Assembly (NCBI GenBank): GCA_963734365.1
Contig: CAVTGV010000006.1
Span: 339,264 to 403,263 of the forward strand
Direction: 5' to 3'
From: JACVRW01 sp963734365
Lineage (GTDB): Bacteria; Actinomycetota; Thermoleophilia; Solirubrobacterales; Thermoleophilaceae
DNA length: 64,000 bases
Positions 39,561 to 48,401 of this stretch are shown here, piece by piece. The notes under the pieces were generated by a model. That model did not search any database. It saw only the letters and a list, made by a program, of their open reading frames with translations, and was not told where the DNA came from. Made by a program: the position numbers and the translations under genes. Each line of letters opens with the position of its first letter. Within the stretch, counting starts at the first letter, position 1.

Positions 39561-40688
39561 GCGCGGCTCGCGCTGGACGGGACCGCCGATCATCCGCAGG
39601 CACGGATCGTGCTGGCCAACGCGCTGGCCTCGCAGCCCTCGCACGCGTATCTGTTCCACGGGCCGTCGGGCGTGGGCAAGCGAACGGTGGCGCGCGCCTT
39701 CGCCGCCGAGCTGCTGGCCTCCGGCTCCGACGATCCCGACGACGTGCGCCTGCGCGTGGCCCACGGCACCCACCCGGATCTGACCTGGGTGCGCCCGAGC
39801 GGCGCGCACGTGATGCGCGTGGATGACGTGGAGCAGCCCGTGGTGCTGGCCGCCACCCGAACGCCGTTCGAGGCCTCGCGCCGCGTGTTCGTGCTCGAGC
39901 GGGTGGACACCATGAACGACGAGGTGGCCAACCGGCTCCTGAAGACGTTGGAGGAGCCGGCCTCGTTCGTGCATCTCATTCTCATGACCGACTCGCTGGG
40001 ACGAGTGCTGGAGACCGTGGTGTCGCGCTGCCAGCTGGTGCGCTTCGAGCCGTTGCCGGCGGAGCGGATCGCGGCTTCCTTGGAGGGCGCGGGCGTGCCT
40101 TCCGATGAGGCGCTGTCGTGCGCGCGGCTGGCGCTGGGCAACGCGGCCCGGGCGCTGTACCTGGCCTCGCCCGAGGGTGCGGAGGTGCGAGCCGAGGTGG
40201 ACGCGTTCGTGGGGGCGGCATTGGCGCCCGACTCCGCTTCCCCGGTCGAGCCCTGGCGACCCCTGCTGGAGCGAGCCGAGCTGCGCCGCGCCGCGGCGGA
40301 GGAGGAGCTGGCCGCGGTGGCTTCGTCACGACTCGATCTCGAGCCCAAGGGCCGCGAGCGCCGGGCGATCGAGCGCGACTTCGAGGAGTCGGCGAAGCGC
40401 GACGGGCGCCGGGCGCGGACCGAGTCGCTCGACCTGTCGCTGATGCTGGCTTCTTTGGTGTTTCGCGACCTGGTCTGCGTGGCCGAGGAGGCGGACGAGG
40501 CCGTGCTCGTCACCGACCGCGACTCTTCCCTCACCGACCGCGCCCGCTCCGTGGACCCGCGCCGCCTGCGCGAGGCGGCGGAGCGCTGCGAGGACGTGCG
40601 CCAGTCGCTGGAGCTGAACGTGAGCGAGGACCTGGCGCTGTCGGCGCTCGGGTTCCGGCTGGCGGCGCTGGCCGGGCCGGCCGGCTAG
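39557..40688 (+). CDS. holB: DNA polymerase III subunit delta' (one frameshift)
   Basis: From GTG 39557; after six codons the frame shifts near 39567 to LDGTADHPQARIVLANALASQPSHAYLFHGPSGVGKRTVARAF. The Walker A-like GVGKRT is present, followed by VRPSGAHVMRVDDVEQPVV, LERVDTMNDEVANRLLKTLEEPASFVHLILMTDS and the SRC motif VVSRCQLVRF that supplies the arginine finger of the clamp loader. About 377 aa if joined. Overlaps tmk. Confidence 0.9.
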
Positions 40689-41024
40689 AGCGTGGGGTCG
40701 GCGACCAGGTAGTAGAAGAGCACGGCCATCACGGCCGTGGCGAACGTCCAGAGAGCGACCCAGCCGAGCGCGCTCCTGAGGCTTCATCTGAGGCCGAGCG
40801 AGCCCGAAGATGACGGCGAGCTCGAAGACGACACAGGCGCCAACGAACACCGGAAGCGACCAGATCCCGGTGATCGCCATGAGGATGTAGAGAGGCACCT
40901 GAGTGCCGGCGATGGCGCCCCCCACGGAGAGCAGGAAGACGAAGTACTCGTTGTAGCTGTCGCGATAGATGGGCTGCCGCGGATCGAGGGCAGCCACGAG
41001 CTTGCTCGGTTGCTGTTGAGCCAT
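40685..41024 (-). CDS. Small membrane protein (one frameshift)
   Basis: MAQQQPSKLVAALDPRQPIYRDSYNEYFVFLLSVGGAIAGTQVPLYILMAITGIWSLPVFVGACVVFELAVIFGLARPQMKPQERAR; one base later near 40765 it continues ALGWVALWTFATAVMAVLFYYLVADPTL. Three or four hydrophobic helices. No family recognised. Its stop shares bases with the holB stop (convergent). Confidence 0.6.
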
Positions 41025-41032
41025 CGCGACGA

Positions 41033-41301
41033 TTATCTCACCCTGGCCAGCGCGAGTCTCGATGGCGGCGTGGGCGCGTCTTGCAGAAGACGATCCGGCG
41101 CGGCGCGAGCGCGCGGGTTACGCGGACCGGGTGCCCCTGCGCGTCGACGAAGACAACGTCGATCGGAAAGCGCATTCCGAAGGTGTGGACGGAGCGGCAA
41201 CGGGGGAACAGCAGCGCCCAGCCATCGGGCGGATCGGGCCTGAAAGCGAGGCCCCGAGCGCGCCGCAAGACGGTCCTGGCAACGACGATGTCCATCGCCA
41301 A
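41033..41301 (-). CDS. DUF192 protein (C-terminal frameshift)
   Basis: MDIVVARTVLRRARGLAFRPDPPDGWALLFPRCRSVHTFGMRFPIDVVFVDAQGHPVRVTRALAPRRIVFC is DUF192 (the conserved sequence near HTFGMRFPIDVVFVD). A shift of one base after VFCKTR gives AHAAIETRAGQGEIIV, the expected ending; in that frame it would run into the next gene. Function unknown. Confidence 0.65.
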
Positions 41302-41339
41302 GCAAAGACCGGGCCCGGGCTACACTCGTCCCCCTGAGC

Positions 41340-41412
41340 GCCGACGTAGCTCAGTTGGTAGAGCACCTCTCTCGTAAAGAGGATGTCGCCGGTTCGAGTC
41401 CGGCCGTCGGCT
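41340..41412 (+). tRNA. tRNA-Thr (anticodon CGT)
   Basis: 73-nt cloverleaf: acceptor GCCGACG/CGTCGGC, D-arm GCTC AGTTGGTA GAGC, anticodon stem CCTCT/AGAGG with loop CTCGTAA (CGT reads ACG codons), T-arm GCCGG TTCGAGT CCGGC, discriminator T. It directly precedes the defence island, which fits tRNA-adjacent integration. CCA is not encoded. Confidence 0.97.
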
Positions 41413-41449
41413 TTCCTATCTCGCCGGGGGATCGACCACGACGGCTACT

Positions 41450-41463
41450 GCGTGACGTATGGG
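41450..41463. repeat. Left 14-bp direct repeat of the cassette
   Basis: GCGTGACGTATGGG, identical to 43776-43789. It abuts the left inverted repeat, like a target-site duplication, and the identity extends into the following run of Gs. Confidence 0.8.
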
Positions 41464-41494
41464 GGGATAAGAGATAGTGGGCGTGAAACTTCCG
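41464..41494. repeat. Left 31-bp terminal inverted repeat
   Basis: Begins GGGATAAGAGATAGTGGG and ends AAACTTCCG. It matches the complement of 43745-43775 at 30 of 31 positions (one A/C difference in the middle). The GTG start of the 41477-41953 gene lies within it. Confidence 0.85.
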
Positions 41495-41953
41495 CTTGAA
41501 ACGCCTACCGAGGTCAGCCTCGGGGTCAGCCGCGCGGCGCCCTACGCCTGGCATCCCATCCGCGGCGGGTCACTCAGCTTCGGGGAGCTCGTTCTCGTAG
41601 AACCAGATCCAAGGGTCGCAGACGGCGCTGACGCTCTGAAGCTCATATGGTGTGTAGGTCCAAGCGAGATCGTGCGAGTACACGAAGAACTGCATCACGC
41701 TCTCGTGGCCAACCCGGAGCTCGATCAACTTGCGGGTCGGTTCTCTCCAAGCCGCGGCGAGGTCGGCCTCCTTGCCTGCAGAACCATCTCGAACAAGGCT
41801 CTGTTCTTCGAGCGGTGTAGGGATACCGCCTCTGATACGCGGGGCTTCATCATCCCGCTCGACGACGATGACCTCGCTGAGCTCGTCGAGGCAAGAAGTC
41901 GAGGGGGCACATACGCGTTCTTCAAGTCTCGCTTCGATCGGCTAATCATGTGA
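41477..41953 (+). CDS. Protein of unknown function in inverted-repeat cassette
   Basis: 158 aa from GTG 41477 (GTG 41483 also possible), inside the left inverted repeat. It opens VGVKLPLETPTEVSLGVS. The second half contains ISNKALFFERCRDTASDTRGFIIPLDDDDLAELVEAR and FFKSRFDRLIM, a block that resembles sequence found beside restriction-endonuclease-like domains (CR...GRGFIxxLDDxDL); this is a pattern memory, not a demonstrated family. No nuclease motif in it. Less GC-rich than flanking genes. Confidence 0.6.
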   Translation: MGVKLPLETPTEVSLGVSRAAPYAWHPIRGGSLSFGELVLVEPDPRVADGADALKLIWCVGPSEIVRVHEELHHALVANPELDQLAGRFSPSRGEVGLLACRTISNKALFFERCRDTASDTRGFIIPLDDDDLAELVEARSRGGTYAFFKSRFDRLIM

Positions 41954-41969
41954 CGCCCTCAGGGGTTCA

Positions 41970-42757
41970 ATGGCGTTCGTAGAGCTGTTTCGTCCCCGCG
42001 ACAAACGGGAGGCGGAGGAGGCACGCAGCTACTGGCGTAGCGTCAAGCGTCACGGCCTATATGCAGCAGGGATGCTGGGTGGGCTGAGCACCGCCGACAT
42101 CTTCGCGGCGCCCATGTCGGCTATCGCCTGCGGCGCGGTTGCTTGGTTCGCGGAATCCAAATTCGATGCCCTCGAATACCTCGCGAAAATCCGCCCAAGT
42201 ACGACTTCACCGTGGTCAACAAGCCAGTGGAGCGACGGTTCTATCGCGAGACGGTGGGTCAATCTCCTCTAGAACTGGCCCTCGTCCAGACGGGCGACGC
42301 AGTCCTTGGATCGGCAGCCAACCTGAACGCATTCGTCCGTGCCGTCGAACGGGCAGCGGGCGCGAGGGAACGCGAACAGCCCCGGTATGTGTCACTACAG
42401 CTTCAAGCCGCACATCGTTTCCGGCGAGATGCAGTTGATCTCCTTCGCTCGTTGCCTGAAGCCGCGGATGGCTTCGCACGAGCTCTGGATGCAGTAGACC
42501 GTCCAAGGATGCCAGAGACAATCCAAAGGTCCGTACGACCTGAGGTGCGGCTCGATTTCGAGCTGTCCGCGGAAGTCTTGGCTGGCCTTTACCGAATGGG
42601 TGTCTCGATCCGCTTGCTACGCGAAAAGGTCAGGCTCACCCGATCGAGCGATCCCACAGCGGACTTGACTACCGCATTGCGAGGGGCAGCCCGCGGCAGC
42701 GCAGCCCTCGCCGAATCTCTTGAGAGCTGGGAGCATCCAGTCACGAGCCACTTCTAG
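41970..42757 (+). CDS. Membrane-associated protein of unknown function (one frameshift)
   Basis: MAFVELFRPRDKREAEEARSYWRSVKRHGLYAAGMLGGLSTADIFAAPMSAIACGAVAWFAESKF, with one or two hydrophobic helices. Near 42195 the frame moves by one base to PKYDFTVVNKPVERRFYRETVGQSPLELALVQTG and a helical C-terminal region (LQLQAAHRFRRDAVDLLRSL). About 262 aa. Between the two other cassette genes and likely cotranscribed with 41477-41953 (16-nt gap). No homology recognised. Confidence 0.55.
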
Positions 42758-42880
42758 CTGAAGTTCGGCTGACGAGGAGGACGCCGCGTACGCGCACTCG
42801 CTCCTCCGCCCACAGCGATACGGCAGCGACTCACCAAAGCGTTGGAACCGGCTGGCGGGGAGCGATATCGCGCAGGGTTT

Positions 42881-43657
42881 CTAGGCCCCTACCAGCGGCC
42901 GTAGATGCTCAACCAACCGCACCTGAAGCTGGCGCGTCTGGCCCCGAACATATGGGATCGTCGCGTGGTTACGAATGTCGAACGGCAGCTCGTCAAGCGG
43001 GGTGCTGCAGATCAATATCGCGGGCTTCTGCAAGGCATGCGCAAACCCAAGCTCGTACAAGACGTTCGGCCGCGCCTCGGATAGATCGCCGATGACTGCC
43101 ACACACTCGCGTAGGCGCTCCCGGATCGCCTCAGAGACGTCACCGACGATTTGCTCGTGGTCAATGCGAGTGCAGGTCGCCTCAAGCTCCTCGGCGGCCG
43201 GCCTCATGCCGAAGAAGTAGACGTCGTCGTACTCTGGCTTGAACGGCATGGCAGCAAACAGCAAACGCTTGACCGGGCCAATATCCGAGACGGCCCGGGG
43301 CGTGTCTTCCAAAGTCTGGGCCGCGATGGCGGCAAGCCGACTGACAAGTGCGTCCGGCGTGGTCGCTCCGATTAGATCCCAGCCCCGCATCTCCGGGACC
43401 ACCACCAGACTCGCGGCAGCGCCAAGCACCGACTCGTAGTACTTGAGCTGGGCTTGCGTGTGGGCCCAGTCTCTCGGACGCAACTTGACCTCAACCACGA
43501 TGGGGCGACCATCCTCCGTGCGAACCACAAAGTCGGGGCGCACACCTCCGAAGCTTGGTTCCCGGAGATAGTCACGCCCCGATTCTTGAATCACTCGCTC
43601 GACGAGGTCTGCGAAGTCTTGCTCGGTCTTGAAACCTCCGCTACCAGCTGCCGGCAT
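42881..43657 (-). CDS. PD-(D/E)XK nuclease fused to nucleoside-deoxyribosyltransferase/TIR-like domain
   Basis: 258 aa from ATG 43657. Residues about 10-75 are a PD-(D/E)XK nuclease: RPDFVVRTEDGRPIVVEVKLR gives Asp42, Glu56 and Lys58. Residues 130-258 are a NDT/TIR-like fold: LFAAMPFKPEYDDVYFFGMRPAAEELEATCTRID, IGDLSEARPNVLYELGFAHALQKPAILI and LPFDIRNHATIPY, with Asp191, Asn198 and Glu202 as likely active-site residues. Domains of this kind occur in bacterial immune effectors. Transcribed toward the other two cassette genes (convergent). Confidence 0.7.
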   Translation of the reverse strand: MPAAGSGGFKTEQDFADLVERVIQESGRDYLREPSFGGVRPDFVVRTEDGRPIVVEVKLRPRDWAHTQAQLKYYESVLGAAASLVVVPEMRGWDLIGATTPDALVSRLAAIAAQTLEDTPRAVSDIGPVKRLLFAAMPFKPEYDDVYFFGMRPAAEELEATCTRIDHEQIVGDVSEAIRERLRECVAVIGDLSEARPNVLYELGFAHALQKPAILICSTPLDELPFDIRNHATIPYVRGQTRQLQVRLVEHLRPLVGA

Positions 43658-43744
43658 GCGCAGGGAGGCTAGCCGCGCGCAGTTCGACAAGTCGTCTGGC
43701 CGGCCGACCTAAGGGGATGCCGGCATCTGACCTGGCTCGGACGT

Positions 43745-43775
43745 CGGAAGTTTCACGCCCACTCTCTCTTATCCC
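43745..43775. repeat. Right 31-bp terminal inverted repeat
   Basis: Begins CGGAAGTTTCACGCCC and ends CTCTTATCCC; complement of 41464-41494 at 30 of 31 positions. Read inward on the minus strand it encodes VGVKLP like the left copy, but then stops after a few codons. Confidence 0.85.
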
Positions 43776-43792
43776 GCGTGACGTATGGGGGG
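43776..43792. repeat. Right direct repeat of the cassette
   Basis: GCGTGACGTATGGGGGG, 17 nt, equal to 41450-41466 (the first 14 nt being outside the left inverted repeat). Confidence 0.8.
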
Positions 43793-43840
43793 GTTGTTCT
43801 CCGCGCATCAAAAACCGGATCAGCCGTAACGCTCGATAGC

Positions 43841-43857
43841 GCGTGATGTGTGGGGGG
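43841..43857. repeat. Third, diverged copy of the direct-repeat motif
   Basis: GCGTGATGTGTGGGGGG, 15/17 identical to 43776-43792, 65 nt away. It shows the motif existed in tandem at this site beside an 11-G run at 43925-43935. Confidence 0.55.
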
Positions 43858-44012
43858 TTAGGCCTTAAGAGAGTTTGAAACCGATCACCCGGGGTGCGCG
43901 CCCCGTACAACCGAGCGTCTTCTCGGGGGGGGGGGCCCTGTTTGAGTGACCGACTTGCGGAATTCGTGCAAAGCAGAATTGCCGCGATTGGCGTTGTCAC
44001 GAATCGGATTTC

Positions 44013-47000
44013 TCAGTCCCGGTGGGCCGCTGCCTCCGCCCGCGAGCGCGCCTCGCGGTACTCGCGGGTTAGCTGAGTGGTCTCAGCCTCACTAAATTCC
44101 CATTGCGCGTTGTGGAGATGGTCTGCAAGTAGTTCGTGACCAGCGCGGGCCCTCCGTCGTAGCCAGGCTCTGAAAGTTCTCGGGTCCACCCCGAGCCGTC
44201 GTGCCAGCTCAACCGCTGTGACCGTCCTGGCCTCATCCTCTGTGTCGCCCTGCAGCTGAGTCGCCTTGCGGGCAGGTTGCTTCGACTTTCCGTTCTTGTC
44301 TGAGCCATCCAGGCCGAAGCTCCGATCCAGTTTCTTCAGATTTCGCTGGGCGACGATCTCGCGCATCTTCGGCAGCTTGAGGTGATTCCTTACGACTCTC
44401 TGGCGGTGGCGTTTATTTTCAACGCAGCGCCAATGGGGGCCGCTGGGCATGTCCATGAACTCGACCGCCTCGCCGCAGTTCCGGCAGACGATGCGTCCAT
44501 CCTTTGGCGCTGGATCGCCAATGCTGCGCGAGTGGCAATCGGGGGTGATGCAGCGCCAGAAGAAGGGCTCGTCGTTGCCCTCGCTCGCCACTAACTCCTC
44601 GCTGCACACTGGGCAGCGCGCTTCCTCGGCGTCGAACGGCTCCAAGAGCTCATTGACACGCAAGGTCTTGATGTAGTCGGCGGCGATCTTTGCGCTCTTT
44701 CGCCGCTCCATGACCTCCTGGGTATCACTAAAGCTGAGGGTGTTAAGGGAGCCTGTCCACACGATCTCATCGTCGATCAAGACGACTTTCTCGTGCATGT
44801 TGCGCTTGTGGGCAACGACGACACCCCATTCGATCAGGGAGGCCTCGATGTGACGGTAGGTGTCCACCTGCCGCTTTCGCTCCTCTGCGGTCGCGGTCTT
44901 CGTGATTACGTAGACACGTACGCCGCGTTCGATCGCCGCCTTGATGTGAGGAGCCATCTGCCCAACCCTGTTCTGAGTCATGAAGGGCGAATAGATCACC
45001 ACGCGGTTTTCGGCCCCATCCAGATCCTGAATGAGCTTGGCGAAGAAGGCCTCCTGTGTGGTGATCATCCGTCCGGCCTCGCGATCCTCCTTGAGAGAGC
45101 CCTCGGTGAGTGACTGGGCCCGGGCCGCGCGTGCGGAAAGACCCAACTGCAACACATCCATTGCTTCGACCTTCGAACCGCGCTTCTCCGCCATCTCGAT
45201 CAAATCCTTGAGGACAGCCTTCTTGGCCAGCTTGTGGATGTATGGAAAGTCGCCGACCAGTACAAGGCGGCTTTGGGCCCTGGTGATGGCGACATTCAGC
45301 AGCCGGCGGATGTCCTCGTTGATCGAGGGCATGAAGAGGTTGACCCGCCAGTGCGGCTCATCGACCACGGTGTCGAAGATCACAACCGGCGCCTCGCTGC
45401 CCTGAAAGTTGTGGACAGTGCCGGCTTCGACCTCGCCCTCTAGCTTCTGCTCGCGCAACATCAAGCCGAGCAGGCGAGCGTGGGCTCTGTAGGGCGCGAC
45501 GATGATGATCCGCGGGTGATCACCCGGCCGCCACGGCGGGCGGTCCGAGCGCAGCATCTCCCGGACCAGGTCGACGCAGACCGTGGCCGATAGGAAGTTC
45601 AGACGACTGGCCCGGCCACCGCGAGGAACGCTCGTCACCCAGGCTCCGACGCTCTCGGTGTCCAGGAGCAGCAGGTCAGCGTCGTGACCCCAGTCGCGTC
45701 GGTACCAGTCCCCGAGCGCGCCCTCGGAGTGGATTTCGTCGCCATCGCGGAGAAGGCCCTTGTACGCCAGTTCATTAGCGAGGGCACTGATCGCCGGCTT
45801 CATCCGGTATTGCGTCGTCAGCTGGACAAGCCAAGGGGTTTTCTCTGTCGCTCCGGCCGCAGTGAACACGTCCCGGCCCAGCCATCGCGTCGCCGGCGCC
45901 TCCGGATGCTTCTCCGAGTCCGATGCATGGGAGATCGGGGGCAACTGCTGCTTGTCGCCAACGATGACCACGCTCCTGCTCGCGGTCCCAGCCGCAGCCC
46001 AGAGCGCCGGGATCGGGGCCATCGAGGCCTCGTCAAGAAGCACGGTGTCGAAGGAGCGCTCCTGCAACCGATCGTCGAGATACGCCTTAGTGAGCGTGGC
46101 GCCGATCACTTGGGCCTCAGAGATCAGGATCTGCTCGACACGTTCCAACGCCTCATTGATCTCACCGATCTCCGCTGCAATGTGATTGATCTCGGCCTCG
46201 ATCGCCGGGATTTGGCTTCGCAGCTGCGTAAGGTCATGTTGGGCGGCTAGCGCGGCTGCCTCATGGTGGGCCGTGCGAACACAGGCCACCGTCTCCTCCG
46301 CGGACTCGCCTTTGAGCTCGATTGTGAGGCCGCACTCGCGCAGAAAGCTCAAGCGTGACTCGCCCCAGGAACTGAGCTCATCTTGTCGCCTGCGGCCGTC
46401 GTCCAAAAGGCGCTGCCAGATCGTCCTGGCCCCAGCAGCGGCCGCGGCACTGGTGTCGAGTCGCTTCGACAGGGCCACGGGCTCCTCGCCGTACTCGGCG
46501 CGAAAGGCCTGTAGCACCTGTTCGTCCGCCGCCAACTTGGCGCCTAGGCCTGCCGCCTCGGTTAATAGAGCCTGTTGTTGGTCCTCAAGCGTAGAAAGGG
46601 TGCGCTCGCGATCCTCTACGGCCTGCTGGCGATCGCGGACCGAGCCCAACTCGTCCCGTGGTTCGAGGGCCCGCCCAAGTTCCTCGATCTCGTCCATCAG
46701 CGACCGAGCCTCGACCAGAGCGGTGACCGTCTCCTCGGTTGCCTTTCCAACGAGGGCCAGATGTTCCTTGGCTCTGGATACAGCCCCCTCTTGCTCCTCT
46801 GGCGCGGGAAGACCCTTCAGGCGCCTCCTCAGAGTTCCCGTTTGCTGTGCAGCGTCAAGGACTTGTTCCTGCTTTACCAGCTGCTGGCTGGCCTCCTCAC
46901 GGACCGAGGTCGCGGCGCGCATTTCCCGCTCGGCCCGGGCAACAGCTCTCTCCTGCTCCGAATAGGTGGGAAGCTCTCGGCGACGCTCATGCAGGGGCTC

Positions 47001-48245
47001 CAACTCACGCACCTGATCGAGGCGATCCCGCTCGGCCTGTAAATCAACCGCCGCTTCCATCACGGCCTCAGCCAGCCGCTGCAGCTCGGTTTCGGCCTCG
47101 CCCACGTGGCGGTGGGTGTCTTCGGACCGATCTAGGACGACAACCGCCTCGGCGGCACGCTTCCGCAGCTCTCGATTGCTCTCAGCCTCTCGGTCGAGCT
47201 CCTGCCAGCGCCGCTCGGCGGCGACCGCCTCGGCTTCGATGCCATGAAGCGTCGCGAGCTGGTGCTCCTTCTCAGCGATTTCGGCCTTGGCCGTTGGTAC
47301 CCAAACACAGAGCTCGATCAGCCGCTCCAAAGCCTTGAGCTGGATGCCTTTCTCAGCCCGACTTGCTTCCAGCTGCTCGCGTCGCGCGACCATCTCCTCG
47401 CTGCGCCGATGCACGTGGGTCGAGAGCAACAGGTCTTCGGTTTCGGCTAGCCGCTGATCTCGCGGCTGGCCAATACGAAAGACAGCACCATTCCGCAACT
47501 CCTCGTCATCGATGGCATCGCCAATCCGAAGCAGAGCCTGATCCACGGCAGTGTTCGTATGCGATACCAGGAGCAAGGATCGGTTCGTCGCGTAGAGGCA
47601 CTCCCCAATGGCACCGATTGTGCTCGTCTTGCCGGTGCCAGGCGGACCCCAGATGAACGTTGTGTCGCGGCCGAGGACGCTGGCCAGTGCGTCGAGCTGG
47701 CGCTCGTTGAGGCGGCGGCCTTTGAGACGGCTCAGCAACTCAGGCGTCAGGGCGGACTTCAGGTCGACCGCGTCTCCGTGGACTTCTCCAGCGCCGAGCA
47801 GACGGTCGCCGGCCGGGTTGGCCCGCTTCTGCTCGCCGTAATCCTCGATGCGGCGGATCAGGCTGCGCAACAGATAGACCATGTCGCTCTGAAGGCGAGC
47901 GGACGGCACGAATGATCCAAGGTCCTCGCTGACACTGACCGTCACGGCCAGACCCTCGATCGAAATCACCGAGGCCGCCACTGGAGCCCGACCCTGGGTG
48001 TGCAGATCCCCTTGGGCGTCGGTCGGCAACATCAGCGCGGACTCGACCGTGAACGCGTAATGGGTGAAGGTGCCGACCAGCCCGATGCGCTTCCCGTTGA
48101 TCAGGGGGACCGCTGAGCTAGCAGCGGAGCTTGTGGCGGCCTCAATTTCGTCGTTCAGCGCCTCTCGGAACTCGGCCATAACCCCGTCGAGCGGAATTTG
48201 GTCGTCTTTCGCCTTAGCCTGCTCACTCGGGTAGAGGGGCTTCAC
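44013..48245 (-). CDS. Mokosh type II-like (MkoC-like) SF1 helicase with C-terminal PLD nuclease
   Basis: 1410 aa, uninterrupted, GTG 48245. Walker A GPPGTGKTSTIG at residues 200-207; coiled coil about 290-690; motif II LLDEASM near 740 with GDKQQLPPIS; motif V/VI VHNFQGSEAPVVIFDT near 950 and LNVAITRAQSRLVLVGD near 990. This is a COG1112/Upf1-type SF1 helicase. A PLD nuclease motif HEKVVLIDDEIVWTGSLN lies near 1150-1165. Two zinc ribbons (CPVCSEEL, CRNCGEAVEF) and a C-terminal HTH (VELARRLGVDPRTFRAWLRRRAR) follow. COG1112 plus PLD in one chain is the known layout of MkoC in type II Mokosh antiphage systems. Confidence 0.85.
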   Translation of the reverse strand: MKPLYPSEQAKAKDDQIPLDGVMAEFREALNDEIEAATSSAASSAVPLINGKRIGLVGTFTHYAFTVESALMLPTDAQGDLHTQGRAPVAASVISIEGLAVTVSVSEDLGSFVPSARLQSDMVYLLRSLIRRIEDYGEQKRANPAGDRLLGAGEVHGDAVDLKSALTPELLSRLKGRRLNERQLDALASVLGRDTTFIWGPPGTGKTSTIGAIGECLYATNRSLLLVSHTNTAVDQALLRIGDAIDDEELRNGAVFRIGQPRDQRLAETEDLLLSTHVHRRSEEMVARREQLEASRAEKGIQLKALERLIELCVWVPTAKAEIAEKEHQLATLHGIEAEAVAAERRWQELDREAESNRELRKRAAEAVVVLDRSEDTHRHVGEAETELQRLAEAVMEAAVDLQAERDRLDQVRELEPLHERRRELPTYSEQERAVARAEREMRAATSVREEASQQLVKQEQVLDAAQQTGTLRRRLKGLPAPEEQEGAVSRAKEHLALVGKATEETVTALVEARSLMDEIEELGRALEPRDELGSVRDRQQAVEDRERTLSTLEDQQQALLTEAAGLGAKLAADEQVLQAFRAEYGEEPVALSKRLDTSAAAAAGARTIWQRLLDDGRRRQDELSSWGESRLSFLRECGLTIELKGESAEETVACVRTAHHEAAALAAQHDLTQLRSQIPAIEAEINHIAAEIGEINEALERVEQILISEAQVIGATLTKAYLDDRLQERSFDTVLLDEASMAPIPALWAAAGTASRSVVIVGDKQQLPPISHASDSEKHPEAPATRWLGRDVFTAAGATEKTPWLVQLTTQYRMKPAISALANELAYKGLLRDGDEIHSEGALGDWYRRDWGHDADLLLLDTESVGAWVTSVPRGGRASRLNFLSATVCVDLVREMLRSDRPPWRPGDHPRIIIVAPYRAHARLLGLMLREQKLEGEVEAGTVHNFQGSEAPVVIFDTVVDEPHWRVNLFMPSINEDIRRLLNVAITRAQSRLVLVGDFPYIHKLAKKAVLKDLIEMAEKRGSKVEAMDVLQLGLSARAARAQSLTEGSLKEDREAGRMITTQEAFFAKLIQDLDGAENRVVIYSPFMTQNRVGQMAPHIKAAIERGVRVYVITKTATAEERKRQVDTYRHIEASLIEWGVVVAHKRNMHEKVVLIDDEIVWTGSLNTLSFSDTQEVMERRKSAKIAADYIKTLRVNELLEPFDAEEARCPVCSEELVASEGNDEPFFWRCITPDCHSRSIGDPAPKDGRIVCRNCGEAVEFMDMPSGPHWRCVENKRHRQRVVRNHLKLPKMREIVAQRNLKKLDRSFGLDGSDKNGKSKQPARKATQLQGDTEDEARTVTAVELARRLGVDPRTFRAWLRRRARAGHELLADHLHNAQWEFSEAETTQLTREYREARSRAEAAAHRD

Positions 48246-48401
48246 TGCACTGCCAACTGTCTCACGGCCAGAGCTCGGACGGTGAGGACGCGAGTGAACA
48301 GCATTGTTGTCCTCCGGCTCCAGCGATTCTCGGACCGTGGAGGAGGTGGTAGGCCAGCCTTCTCCTCCTCGTGCGCACGCTGAGGCCTCACGTAGCCTCG
48401 T

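Noticed and set aside
41450..43857. The repeated GCGTGACGTATGGGGGG motif as a CRISPR array.
   Set aside because: Only three copies, with spacings of 65 nt and 2.3 kb, and one copy is diverged; no regular repeat-spacer pattern.
44013..48245. The helicase-PLD protein as DISARM or BREX component.
   Set aside because: DISARM and BREX use separate helicase, DUF1998/PLD or PglX/PglZ genes; none of these partners is present.
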